Shown here: one piece after another, positions 22,676 through 29,993 of the stretch
Layout: each line of letters opens with the position of its first letter
Numbering within the stretch: the first letter of the stretch is position 1
DNA from: Nanobdellota archaeon
Lineage (GTDB): Archaea; Nanobdellota; Nanobdellia; Pacearchaeales; GW2011-AR1
NCBI GenBank assembly: GCA_030689875.1
Contig: JAUYHR010000159.1
Span: 1 to 29,993 of the forward strand
DNA: 29,993 nucleotides
Direction of reading: 5' to 3'
Made by a program: the position numbers and the translations under genes
Notes under the pieces: model-generated
What the model saw: the letters and a program-made list of their open reading frames with translations, nothing else
Told to the model about the DNA's origin: nothing
Databases searched by the model: none

Positions 22676-23322
22676 ATTTAAAATTAAATAAAATAATCAA
22701 GTATCTTGTTTTGTCTGATTTGATATTTTATACCGGCTGGGGTTTGATTTCCCCGATATTCGCAATATTTATTCTTGATTTAATCGTCGGAGGAAATGCA
22801 TTTGTTGTGGGATTGGCTGCTGGAATAAGTCTTATTACGCGTTCTGTTTTAAGAATTCCTTTTGGAATGTACGCCGATAAAGGCCAAAAAATTTCCTACC
22901 ATTTAATGTTTTATGGATTATTTATTTCAGCGCTTGTTCCAATAGGATATATTTATTCAAGTTTGCCTTGGCATATTTATATTTTACAAGCAATTTTGGG
23001 AGCTTCGCTGGCGATGTCATCTGCTGGCTGGACTTGTTTATATTCTCGGCATATGGATAAAGGAAAAGAATCCACTGAATGGGGAATTGACGCTGTTGCA
23101 GTCGGCATAGGGCCTGGAATCGCAGGAATTTTAGGAGGATTAGCGCTTACTTATTTTAGTTTTGATAAAGTTTTTATAGGGGTAACCCTTTTTGGATTAA
23201 TCGGGGTTTCTGCGCTTTTAATTGTAAAAAAAGATATTTTGAAAAAAAAGCATTTGCTTTCTACATTTGTTTTAAGAAGAGCGTTTAGAAAATATATAAA
23301 TCATAATCACAGAGTAAATTAG
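22672..23322 (+). CDS. Half-size MFS-type transporter (six helices)
   Basis: A 216-aa membrane protein that matches only the N-terminal half of a major facilitator transporter. It has six hydrophobic segments and an MFS motif A-like loop, RIPFGMYADKGQK (61-73), between helices 2 and 3. The C-terminus is basic and ends at HNHRVN. No sequence resembling the second half follows in any frame, so this is a genuine short form or an old truncation, not a recent frameshift. Start ATG overlaps the M16 peptidase stop, implying co-translation. Possibilities are a homodimeric transporter or a peptide exporter coupled to the protease (inference). Confidence 0.8.
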   Translation: MNLKLNKIIKYLVLSDLIFYTGWGLISPIFAIFILDLIVGGNAFVVGLAAGISLITRSVLRIPFGMYADKGQKISYHLMFYGLFISALVPIGYIYSSLPWHIYILQAILGASLAMSSAGWTCLYSRHMDKGKESTEWGIDAVAVGIGPGIAGILGGLALTYFSFDKVFIGVTLFGLIGVSALLIVKKDILKKKHLLSTFVLRRAFRKYINHNHRVN

Positions 23323-23511
23323 AAACATAAAATTGAAAGAATCCTAAACTTTATATAGTTTTTGTGATAGATAATATATTTTACAACACAATTTTTTTTA
23401 AAAACAATAGACTTTTATTTAGTTTTCTATATACTTACAAAGAAGTAATTAATTTATATATAGGCAAAAGGAATAATAAGATTTATAAAGAAATATTCTA
23501 TTAAAATACAT
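23323..23511. other. A/T-rich intergenic region
   Basis: This holds the near-palindrome AAACTTTATATAGTTT (23346-23361), other TATA-like stretches and, at its end, the promoter of the ribbon-helix-helix gene. No RNA gene is recognised. Confidence 0.45.
23482..23489 (+). promoter_or_regulatory. TATA box for ribbon-helix-helix gene
   Basis: TTTATAAA is centred 26.5 nt upstream of the ATG at 23512, so a leaderless transcript is predicted. Confidence 0.55.
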
Positions 23512-23712
23512 ATGAAGAAGAAGGTGACTCTTAGTATAGATGCTAAGACTTATGAGGGTTTTCAAAAATATTGCGAAGAAAATGCAGTTATGCTTTCTAA
23601 AAAAATTGAACTTTGGATTAAGGATTTCATGGGGGGCGAGCGACTTCACGGAGGACAAAATTTTACAAAGAATAAAATTAAATTACCGAGTGAGGTCGGG
23701 AGTAGAAATTAA
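23512..23712 (+). CDS. Ribbon-helix-helix (CopG-like) DNA-binding protein
   Basis: A 66-aa protein whose first 40 residues fit a ribbon-helix-helix domain: a short beta strand KKKVTLSID, helix AKTYEGFQKYCEEN, a turn, then helix SKKIELWIKDFM. Such proteins bind DNA as dimers and often autoregulate their operon. The last 25 residues are polar and probably disordered. The leaderless-type TATA box supports the start. The AAA/DUF4143 ATPase gene begins 82 nt downstream, and the two may form one unit, as antitoxin-like RHH genes often precede effector genes (inference). Confidence 0.75.
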   Translation: MKKKVTLSIDAKTYEGFQKYCEENAVMLSKKIELWIKDFMGGERLHGGQNFTKNKIKLPSEVGSRN

Positions 23713-23713
23713 A

Positions 23714-23782
23714 ATGAAAAATAAAAAATCGCCTGCTAAATCACTCAATCAATTAAATTTAAATAGTATGAAAGTTATATAA
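23714..23782 (+). CDS. Possible mini-cistron (22 aa) between RHH and ATPase genes
   Basis: ATG 23714 begins 1 nt after the RHH stop, and the frame ends at 23782, 12 nt before the ATPase ATG. It almost fills the gap between the two genes. The peptide starts MKNKKSPAKSLNQLNLN. No homologue is recognised, and the A/T-rich sequence includes the TATA-like TTATATAAAA (23775-23784). Confidence 0.2.
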   Translation: MKNKKSPAKSLNQLNLNSMKVI

Positions 23783-23794
23783 AATCGGACTAAA

Positions 23795-25084
23795 ATGGAG
23801 ATAATAAAAACAATTTTGAATGAATGGAATGCAAGGGAGTTTCCTGAGATATATCCCCGGGAGTTTAACATTGAGAAATATGCCTCTTCTAAGTTAAATA
23901 AAATTATCGTATTAAGCGGATTTAGAAGAGTTGGAAAAACATATATTTTATTAAATGAAATTAAAGAGATGCTAAAAAAGTTTTCAAAAAAAGAAGTTAT
24001 TTATCTTAATTTTGAGGATGAGAGAATCCCCTTAAAATCTGAATTTCTATCAGAGATTTTTCCAGAGATTATCAGGCTAAATATGGAAACGCCTAAATTT
24101 TTATTTTTAGATGAATTGCAGAATTTCCCTGATTGGAGCAAGTGGCTGAGAAGAGTTTATGATTTGTATCCTAAGACTAAATTTTTTGCAACGGGCTCTT
24201 CTTCAAAAATGTCCTTGAGCAAAATTCCCACCGAACTTAGAGGGAGATACTTTCTTAATAAAATTTTTCCTCTTTCTTTTAAGGAATTTTTGAGTTTCAG
24301 AAAAGTTAATAAAGATATTGAAGAAAATAAATTAATTAATCTGTTTGAAGAATATTTAGTGAATGGCGGGCTTCCTGAAATTGTTTTAGCGGATAAAAAT
24401 GAAAAATTAGAAATTGCGAAATCTTATTATTCATCTGTTGTAAACCGCGACTTGATAGATACTTATTCAATTAGAAATAAAGAATCAATGAAAGCTATTT
24501 TAAATCTGCTTTTAGACTCTACAAGTTATTCTTATAATAAGCTGTATAATTCCTTAAAGAGCCTGCAATATGAAATCGGAAAAAATACTTTGATAGAATA
24601 TCTTAAATTTATAGAAGATTCTTTTTTTATGTTCAGCGCTTCAATATTTTCTTATAAAATTAAAGATAGAATGCAATATCCCAAAAAAAATTATTTTATT
24701 GATAATGTTTTTTTATCAAGAATTTCCACTAATTTTTCTAATAATTACGGCAGACTTTATGAAAATTTGGCTGCAATTACCCTTTTAAAACAAGAAAAAG
24801 AGTTTTTTTATTGGAAAAATAATAAGAATGAAGAGGTTGATTTTGTTATTAAAGAAGGTTCAAAAATAACAAATTTAATTCAGGTTTGTTATGATTTAAA
24901 GAGCGCGGGAACTTTTGACAGGGAAATTAGGGCTTTATTAAAAGCAAGCCGGGACTTGAAGTGCAAAAATTTGACGGTAATTAATAAGGATAAAGAGGAA
25001 ATTTTAGAAAAAGAATGGTTTGGAATTAAGGGTAAAATTAAATTTATCCCGTTATGGAAATGGTGTTTAAATGAAAAAATTTAA
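23795..25084 (+). CDS. AAA ATPase with DUF4143 domain (COG1373-like)
   Basis: A 429-aa P-loop ATPase. It shows Walker A GFRRVGKT (42-49), Walker B FLFLDELQN (D106/E107), TGSSSKM (133-139) as sensor 1, and the ELRGRYF segment (147-153) typical of AAA_14 ATPases. The C-terminal DUF4143 part (about 200-400) resembles a PD-(D/E)xK nuclease fold: EEVDFVIKEGSKITNLIQV at about 346-364 has the family Asp, but the usual E-x-K reads Q-V-C, so it is probably non-catalytic. These ATPases are abundant in archaea and of uncertain function, and are often found near RHH or toxin-like genes. It is followed after 6 nt by the surface-protein gene. Confidence 0.9.
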   Translation: MEIIKTILNEWNAREFPEIYPREFNIEKYASSKLNKIIVLSGFRRVGKTYILLNEIKEMLKKFSKKEVIYLNFEDERIPLKSEFLSEIFPEIIRLNMETPKFLFLDELQNFPDWSKWLRRVYDLYPKTKFFATGSSSKMSLSKIPTELRGRYFLNKIFPLSFKEFLSFRKVNKDIEENKLINLFEEYLVNGGLPEIVLADKNEKLEIAKSYYSSVVNRDLIDTYSIRNKESMKAILNLLLDSTSYSYNKLYNSLKSLQYEIGKNTLIEYLKFIEDSFFMFSASIFSYKIKDRMQYPKKNYFIDNVFLSRISTNFSNNYGRLYENLAAITLLKQEKEFFYWKNNKNEEVDFVIKEGSKITNLIQVCYDLKSAGTFDREIRALLKASRDLKCKNLTVINKDKEEILEKEWFGIKGKIKFIPLWKWCLNEKI

Positions 25085-25090
25085 CATAAA

Positions 25091-28000
25091 ATGAAAAAAT
25101 GTCAAAAAATTAAAATGAAAAAACAAATTTTATTAAAAGAAAACATAAATCTACTTTTAGGAATACTTTTTATAGTTTTTGCATTAGTTGTTATTTCTGC
25201 TGTTGCGCCAAGTGTAAAATTCACAAGCCCAACCCCAAATAACGGGAGTTTTCTGGCAATTAATAATATTTTTATAAATGTTTCTGCAAATGAGACAAAT
25301 TCAGAACTAAGAAATATCACTTTTTATTTATTTAATTCAACCGGCAGTTTAAACACCAGCTTCACTTATAATCTATCTCTTACTGTTAATTTATTAAATA
25401 ATACTTATGGAATTGTTGAAGGGATTAGTGCAACGAGCCAGCATTCTGCCGGTGTTTATCTCATAAATGAAATTAGGGATAATCTTATTGGCTTTGGAGG
25501 TGCGTCTACTGATGGATGGATTAGTACTGAACTGGGAGGAGGAACTACAAATCAAAATATAACCATTAATTTTACCTCTCCTCAAATATTTGATACAATT
25601 GATATTTTTGTAGGTTATCCCTCCGATTCACTAACTAGTTCTGTAAATAATACAAATGTTTATGTAAGTGATGATTATTCTTCCTGGACTAAAATTGTAA
25701 GCGCTAAAAGTTTGTTTGGAGCACTTCCATTAGCCGGACAGTTTGATACAATTAATTTTACAGAACAAAATAAAAGATATTTGAGATTAGAATTTAAAGA
25801 TAATTGGGGTCAGGTTAGTTATATGTCTACTGCTGAAATTAGGGTTTATAAAAATAAAACAAATTTGGCTAATTTAAGTTCTACAATTGTAACTGCAACA
25901 AGCACCGCGGTAGGAAGTATAAATCTCACAAGAGACCAGGCTAAGACTCTTGGTTCAGCTGATAATGATAGATGGTATGCAGGAACCGGCGTGGGAGGTG
26001 TATTTAATGTTAATATCACTTGGAATTTTGGCTCAGTAAAAAGAGTCAACTCATTAGAATGGTTTGTCGGATCTGGCAACGGTAACAGAATGCCTCAAAA
26101 TTATTCTATTTTAGTTTCAAGCGATGACTCAAGTTATACAGAAATAAGCAATGGAACTTTTGTCGGGGGGGCGGATATAGCTGGAAGAATAAACTTTAGT
26201 GAACAAAATACACAATATTTAAAAATATGGGTAAAAACCGGTTATGATACTACCTATCTAATTGCCTCGGAAATTGAAATTATAGAAGCAAGTAATGTAT
26301 CTTACACTCATAATTTTACGGGTTTGTCCGACGGTTTATATAAATATAATACTACTGCTTATGATATTTTCAAATTTGCCGGCTCAAGTGAAACTCGGAA
26401 TGTGACAATTGATACAACAAAACCTCTTCTTGAATTTGTTTCCCCGACTCCTGCAAATAATTCAGGAGTTTCAAATGAATTTCAAATAAATGTTTCTATA
26501 ACTGAATTATATTTGGCGAATGTAACTTATAATTGGAATGGGACTAATTTTAGTTATGGCGAGAATTTTACATTATTTACTCCTCCCGGTTTAACAAATG
26601 GACTGGTTTTAATGATGAATCTTGATAATGAAAGCGCTTATGGGGAAAATTCTACGCATGTTTTTGATTTTTCAGGGAATGGAAATAATGGAACTGCTGT
26701 TGGCGGAGCATTTGCAAATTCTTCTGGAAAATATGGCGGGGCTTATACTTTTGATGGGAGTAATGATTTTATTAATGTCAGCGATATAAATGCTCTTGAC
26801 GGCATTACACAAATGACAGTTTCAGCTTGGATATATAACGATGCATTAGCTATTGACAAAGCAATAATCGCTAAATGGGATTTTTCAACACAAGGTTCAT
26901 GGGGATTTCAAACTGGCGCCGCTGCTTCAGATGAATTGCGAGTTTATATTGCGCCATTAATAGATGATGCAGGTAGTGCTCAAGGGGAAACCACTGATGC
27001 AAATTTAGCAGCGAATAGATGGTATAATACGGTTTTTGTATATGATGGGGGGCTCGCAGCGGCAGATAGATTAAAAATATATGTTGATGGCACATTGAAA
27101 ACAACAACGATTTCTGGAACTATTCCCACTTCACTAACTTCTGCAACTTCAACAGTTAAAATTGGTAAATTTGGGGGAACTTTAGAAAGATATTGGGATG
27201 GAAACATAGACGAAGTAATGATTTGGAACAGAAGTTTATCAGCAAATGAAGTAAAGCAAATATATTTTACAAATTTAAGAAAAAACAACACCGACGAATA
27301 TTTTAAGTTTGATAATTCAAGCACTAAAGGCAACTTCACTTCTAAAATAAGAAGTTCAGACGGACAAACTTGGAATTTTCTGATTAATCAAACAGGTTTA
27401 ACTCAAGGAAACAGTTATACTTATTATGTTTATACGAATGATAAAGCAGGGAATACAAATAAAACAGCGACGAGAACAATTCCTGGAAATTCAGCGCCGA
27501 CATTTATTTCTATAGTCCACTCTCCGACAACATTAGAAAATCTTGACCCAAATGTTTTGATAAATGTAACTGTAAATATTTCTGATACAGATTCTAATTT
27601 TGATACAGCATTTTTGCAATGGAAAAACACAAGCGCAGATTGGGGAAATGCTACAAATGTAACAATGATAAATTCAACTGCAAAAGGGGCATACACAATT
27701 TTAAATGCAAGTTTTACTCCAACTTATGAAGCAAATTATTCTTACAGAATCTGGGCAAATGATACTTCCGGGAGTTCGGGCACAAGTTCTGTAACAAATG
27801 TCAGCGTGTTTTGGGACTGCACCTGGACAGCAACCTCTGATTTAGGCTCAACGGCAGGATGGGATGAAAATAAACGGGTGGGAAATATAATTTTAAATAA
27901 TACCGGAGATTCGTCGCATTCAACAGGATGCTCCCTGGATTTTAGATTAACTTATGATTTATCGGAAGGAAGAATTTATTTTGATAATGTTTATTACAAG

Positions 28001-29956
28001 CCATCTTCAACATACACGCTCTCTGCGAAATCCAGCCAGAATATTTCTGTAAATGCAACTTTTTTATCAGAAACAAAATCCGAAGATGTAATTATTTCAA
28101 CCAGCGAACTTTTAAGCAGGACAAATGTTTCGCAGAGAAATACAACTGCAACAGTTGTTTCAAATCAGGCAGGCCCTTATTTATTCCAGAAAATTACAAG
28201 CAACCCTGAAAGCGTGTATCTTACTGCAGGAAATTTTTCACTTGAAGCATATGTAAGAAATTTAATGGGCTCAACAACAATTAATGCAAATAATACGGCA
28301 TACAATGTAACATTTAACTGGACACTGCCGTCGGGAATAACAAATGTTTCAGGAACATTCAAAACCAATTTCACAAATATAACTGATTCTGATTTGCATT
28401 ATAATAATATTAATGCAAGTTTTTCAAGTTTAGCGTCAATGACATCAGGAGTCAAAACATTTTACATTTATGCAACTGGAGTTAATAAAACGGGAAATGC
28501 AATTAAAGAAGCTGATGGAACTACTTTATTAAAAAAATCTGTAAATATTACTTTCTTATGTTACAGCACTTCAGATAGTGTTTGCGTAACTGCTTGCGGT
28601 TCCACTAATGACCCTGATTGCACGGCCTCGTCGCCAACATCCAGCAGCGGCGGAGGTGGCGGAGGTGGAGGCGCCGGAAACAGAATAAGCACCATAACAG
28701 GAAAGTCAACAGCAGAGTATGAATTAGTCAGAGGGCAGGAACAGTCTTTTGAATTAATAATAGAAAATCAGTATATTGGTTATTTGGAAAATCTGGAAAT
28801 TTCTGTAAAAGGAATCAGACAGGATTTAATTAAAATAATTCCGGACAAAATTGAAAAAATAGAGGCAGGAAAATCAAAAGATATTGTCATTGAAATAATT
28901 TCCCCCGCCTATTTTACAGAAGGACATTATGATTTAGAATTTTTAATCACCGGAAATTTAATTACAGAAGAAGAGAAAAGGCCGTATCTTGGAAGAATGA
29001 ATGTTGATTTATTTATAATTGATATTCCGAGAAAAGAAGCAGAGTCAATGTTAAAAGAATCTTCAAAGATGTTTGAGCAAATGAATAATTCAAATATGTC
29101 TTTAAAAAAGATTTCAGGATTTTATATTTCTTTGCAAGAATCATTTGAAGATAGGAAATTTTCAGAAGTAAAAAAAAGTTATGATGAAATAAAAACAGTT
29201 TATGACAATGCTTTTGGTTCTTTGGAATTGCTTGAATGGCTTAAGAAACAAATTAAAAAAGCAGAAAAAAATGGGATTTCAGTAATAGAAACTAAGAAAC
29301 TTATGTATCTTGGAGAGGCAACTTTTGAAAGAGGAGATTATGAATCGTCCATTAAAAGACTTGAAGAAGCCCGGCTGACTTACGCGCTGGAAACAAAAGG
29401 GGAATTTAATTTATTTTATGCAATTAAAAATAATCCTCTTGAAAGCACGGGCATTTTGTTTGCCGCTGTTTTGTTTGGTTTTTCATCTTCCTTAGTTGCG
29501 AGATACACTCTTTATAGAAGAAAATTAAAAAATCTTGAAGAAGAAGAGAAACTGTTATTGGAATTAATGAAAACTGTTCAGAGAGAAACTTTTGAAAACA
29601 GCCATTTTTCAATGGGCGCATATAGAGAAGCCATGTTCCAGTATGAAACCAAACTTTCAGAAGTAATTAAAGATAAAATTGAAACAGAAACCAAACTGGC
29701 TTCGTTGTTTAAAATAAAGGGAAGAGAAAGCGCGCTTAAAGGAGAAAAAGAAAAATTATACAATTTGGTTAAAGAACTGCAGATGGATTATTTGCAAAAA
29801 GGAAAAATTGAAACCCGCGTTTATACAAATCTTCTGAAAATTTATTCAACAAGAATAGTGGAGATTGAAGAAAAATTAGTTTATCTTGAAGCAAAACATA
29901 CTTTACATAAAAATTTTCCTCTGAAAAAATTAAAGCTGGGATGGTGGGGGCTATGA
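25091..29956 (+). CDS. Giant multidomain surface protein with cytoplasmic coiled coil
   Basis: A 1621-aa membrane protein. An N-terminal signal/anchor (about 17-37) is followed by an Ig-like segment, two discoidin-like modules (about 113-252 and 255-398, each ending with strand-rich 'YLRLEF'/'YLKIWV' segments), another Ig-like unit (about 420-500), a LamG-like concanavalin module (about 503-727, starting GLVLMMNLDNES with FDGSNDFINVSD), further Ig-like repeats, a Cys-containing segment and an eight-Gly linker near 1190. ITGKSTAEYELVRG then opens a beta-rich domain, followed by helical coiled coils, one transmembrane helix (about 1448-1468) and about 150 cytoplasmic residues of coiled coil. 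There are many N-x-S/T sequons. It probably binds glycans or neighbouring cells. An alternative start is Met9 (MKKQILLK). Confidence 0.88.
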   Translation: MKKCQKIKMKKQILLKENINLLLGILFIVFALVVISAVAPSVKFTSPTPNNGSFLAINNIFINVSANETNSELRNITFYLFNSTGSLNTSFTYNLSLTVNLLNNTYGIVEGISATSQHSAGVYLINEIRDNLIGFGGASTDGWISTELGGGTTNQNITINFTSPQIFDTIDIFVGYPSDSLTSSVNNTNVYVSDDYSSWTKIVSAKSLFGALPLAGQFDTINFTEQNKRYLRLEFKDNWGQVSYMSTAEIRVYKNKTNLANLSSTIVTATSTAVGSINLTRDQAKTLGSADNDRWYAGTGVGGVFNVNITWNFGSVKRVNSLEWFVGSGNGNRMPQNYSILVSSDDSSYTEISNGTFVGGADIAGRINFSEQNTQYLKIWVKTGYDTTYLIASEIEIIEASNVSYTHNFTGLSDGLYKYNTTAYDIFKFAGSSETRNVTIDTTKPLLEFVSPTPANNSGVSNEFQINVSITELYLANVTYNWNGTNFSYGENFTLFTPPGLTNGLVLMMNLDNESAYGENSTHVFDFSGNGNNGTAVGGAFANSSGKYGGAYTFDGSNDFINVSDINALDGITQMTVSAWIYNDALAIDKAIIAKWDFSTQGSWGFQTGAAASDELRVYIAPLIDDAGSAQGETTDANLAANRWYNTVFVYDGGLAAADRLKIYVDGTLKTTTISGTIPTSLTSATSTVKIGKFGGTLERYWDGNIDEVMIWNRSLSANEVKQIYFTNLRKNNTDEYFKFDNSSTKGNFTSKIRSSDGQTWNFLINQTGLTQGNSYTYYVYTNDKAGNTNKTATRTIPGNSAPTFISIVHSPTTLENLDPNVLINVTVNISDTDSNFDTAFLQWKNTSADWGNATNVTMINSTAKGAYTILNASFTPTYEANYSYRIWANDTSGSSGTSSVTNVSVFWDCTWTATSDLGSTAGWDENKRVGNIILNNTGDSSHSTGCSLDFRLTYDLSEGRIYFDNVYYKPSSTYTLSAKSSQNISVNATFLSETKSEDVIISTSELLSRTNVSQRNTTATVVSNQAGPYLFQKITSNPESVYLTAGNFSLEAYVRNLMGSTTINANNTAYNVTFNWTLPSGITNVSGTFKTNFTNITDSDLHYNNINASFSSLASMTSGVKTFYIYATGVNKTGNAIKEADGTTLLKKSVNITFLCYSTSDSVCVTACGSTNDPDCTASSPTSSSGGGGGGGGAGNRISTITGKSTAEYELVRGQEQSFELIIENQYIGYLENLEISVKGIRQDLIKIIPDKIEKIEAGKSKDIVIEIISPAYFTEGHYDLEFLITGNLITEEEKRPYLGRMNVDLFIIDIPRKEAESMLKESSKMFEQMNNSNMSLKKISGFYISLQESFEDRKFSEVKKSYDEIKTVYDNAFGSLELLEWLKKQIKKAEKNGISVIETKKLMYLGEATFERGDYESSIKRLEEARLTYALETKGEFNLFYAIKNNPLESTGILFAAVLFGFSSSLVARYTLYRRKLKNLEEEEKLLLELMKTVQRETFENSHFSMGAYREAMFQYETKLSEVIKDKIETETKLASLFKIKGRESALKGEKEKLYNLVKELQMDYLQKGKIETRVYTNLLKIYSTRIVEIEEKLVYLEAKHTLHKNFPLKKLKLGWWGL

Positions 29957-29957
29957 A

Positions 29958-29993
29958 ATGAAAAATAAAAAAATAATTATATTCGGAATGGTT
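29958..29993 (+). CDS. Start of a further gene, cut by window end
   Basis: ATG at 29958 lies 1 nt after the surface-protein stop codon and opens 12 codons, MKNKKIIIFGMV, to the window edge. The basic start followed by hydrophobic residues suggests a signal peptide, so another exported protein of the same operon is likely. Confidence 0.55.
   Translation, partial: MKNKKIIIFGMV

Noticed and set aside
22672..23322. Half MFS as a frameshifted full gene
   Set aside because: No second-half sequence follows in any frame; the downstream DNA is A/T-rich non-coding, then a new promoter.
23540..23782. 80-codon frame overlapping the RHH gene
   Set aside because: It overlaps the RHH gene in another frame and has no recognisable protein character; only its last 22 codons are kept as a weak mini-cistron.
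26980..27696. Long open frames on the minus strand opposite the surface protein
   Set aside because: They are compositional shadows of the Asn/Thr/Ser-rich coding strand, with no start signals or domain features.

Overview
The window is strongly A+T-rich DNA from an archaeon, most likely a DPANN lineage of the Pacearchaeota/Woesearchaeota type. The evidence is an Orc1/Cdc6 initiator, both subunits of the archaea-specific DNA polymerase D, an archaeal-type tyrosyl-tRNA synthetase, a DRG-type GTPase, archaeal TATA boxes, and many membrane-anchored or secreted proteins typical of these small genomes. The phylum is inferred from gene content and style, not from a marker tree.

Layout. 1-414 is a candidate replication origin: tandem repeats, two ORB-like dyads and the orc1/cdc6 promoter. 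415-8253 is a replication block: orc1/cdc6, the PolD small subunit, an HD-type dNTPase-like gene, and the PolD large subunit, which overlaps the HD gene by 4 nt. 8289-10546 holds a small membrane protein, a SIR2-like (possible NADase) gene and a secreted DUF1566-type protein. 10679-12578 has a DUF5678-like/retropepsin-like gene pair and a TctA-like permease. 12722-15322 has a Cys-repeat secreted protein and a second DUF1566-type protein. 15398-18073 carries tyrS, two tandem paralogues of unknown function and a reduced DRG-like GTPase. 18169-20331 holds a membrane-anchored winged-helix regulator and an acidic secreted DUF5667-type protein, separated by helically phased direct repeats. 20505-23322 holds an ArmA/Rmt (FmrO)-like 16S rRNA methyltransferase homologue, an M16 peptidase and a six-helix half MFS transporter. 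23512-29956 holds a ribbon-helix-helix protein, an AAA/DUF4143 ATPase and a 1621-residue surface protein. The first codons of another gene end the window.

Expression signals are unusually readable. For about eleven genes a TATA-like box is centred 24-28 nt upstream of the start codon, which predicts leaderless mRNAs. Several of the remaining genes instead have a very short open frame in the leader that ends at, or within about 12 nt of, the main start codon. This suggests translational coupling through mini-cistrons, although chance cannot be excluded for the individual cases.

The observations most worth a second look are the ORB-like origin, the archaeal ArmA/Rmt-like methyltransferase with a duplicated palindromic insertion in its reading frame, the TTGTTC array spaced at 10/10/11 bp between a membrane regulator and its neighbour, the mini-cistron pattern, the solitary SIR2-like gene, and the DRG-like GTPase with a non-canonical G3 motif. 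No tRNA, rRNA, CRISPR array or insertion sequence was recognised.
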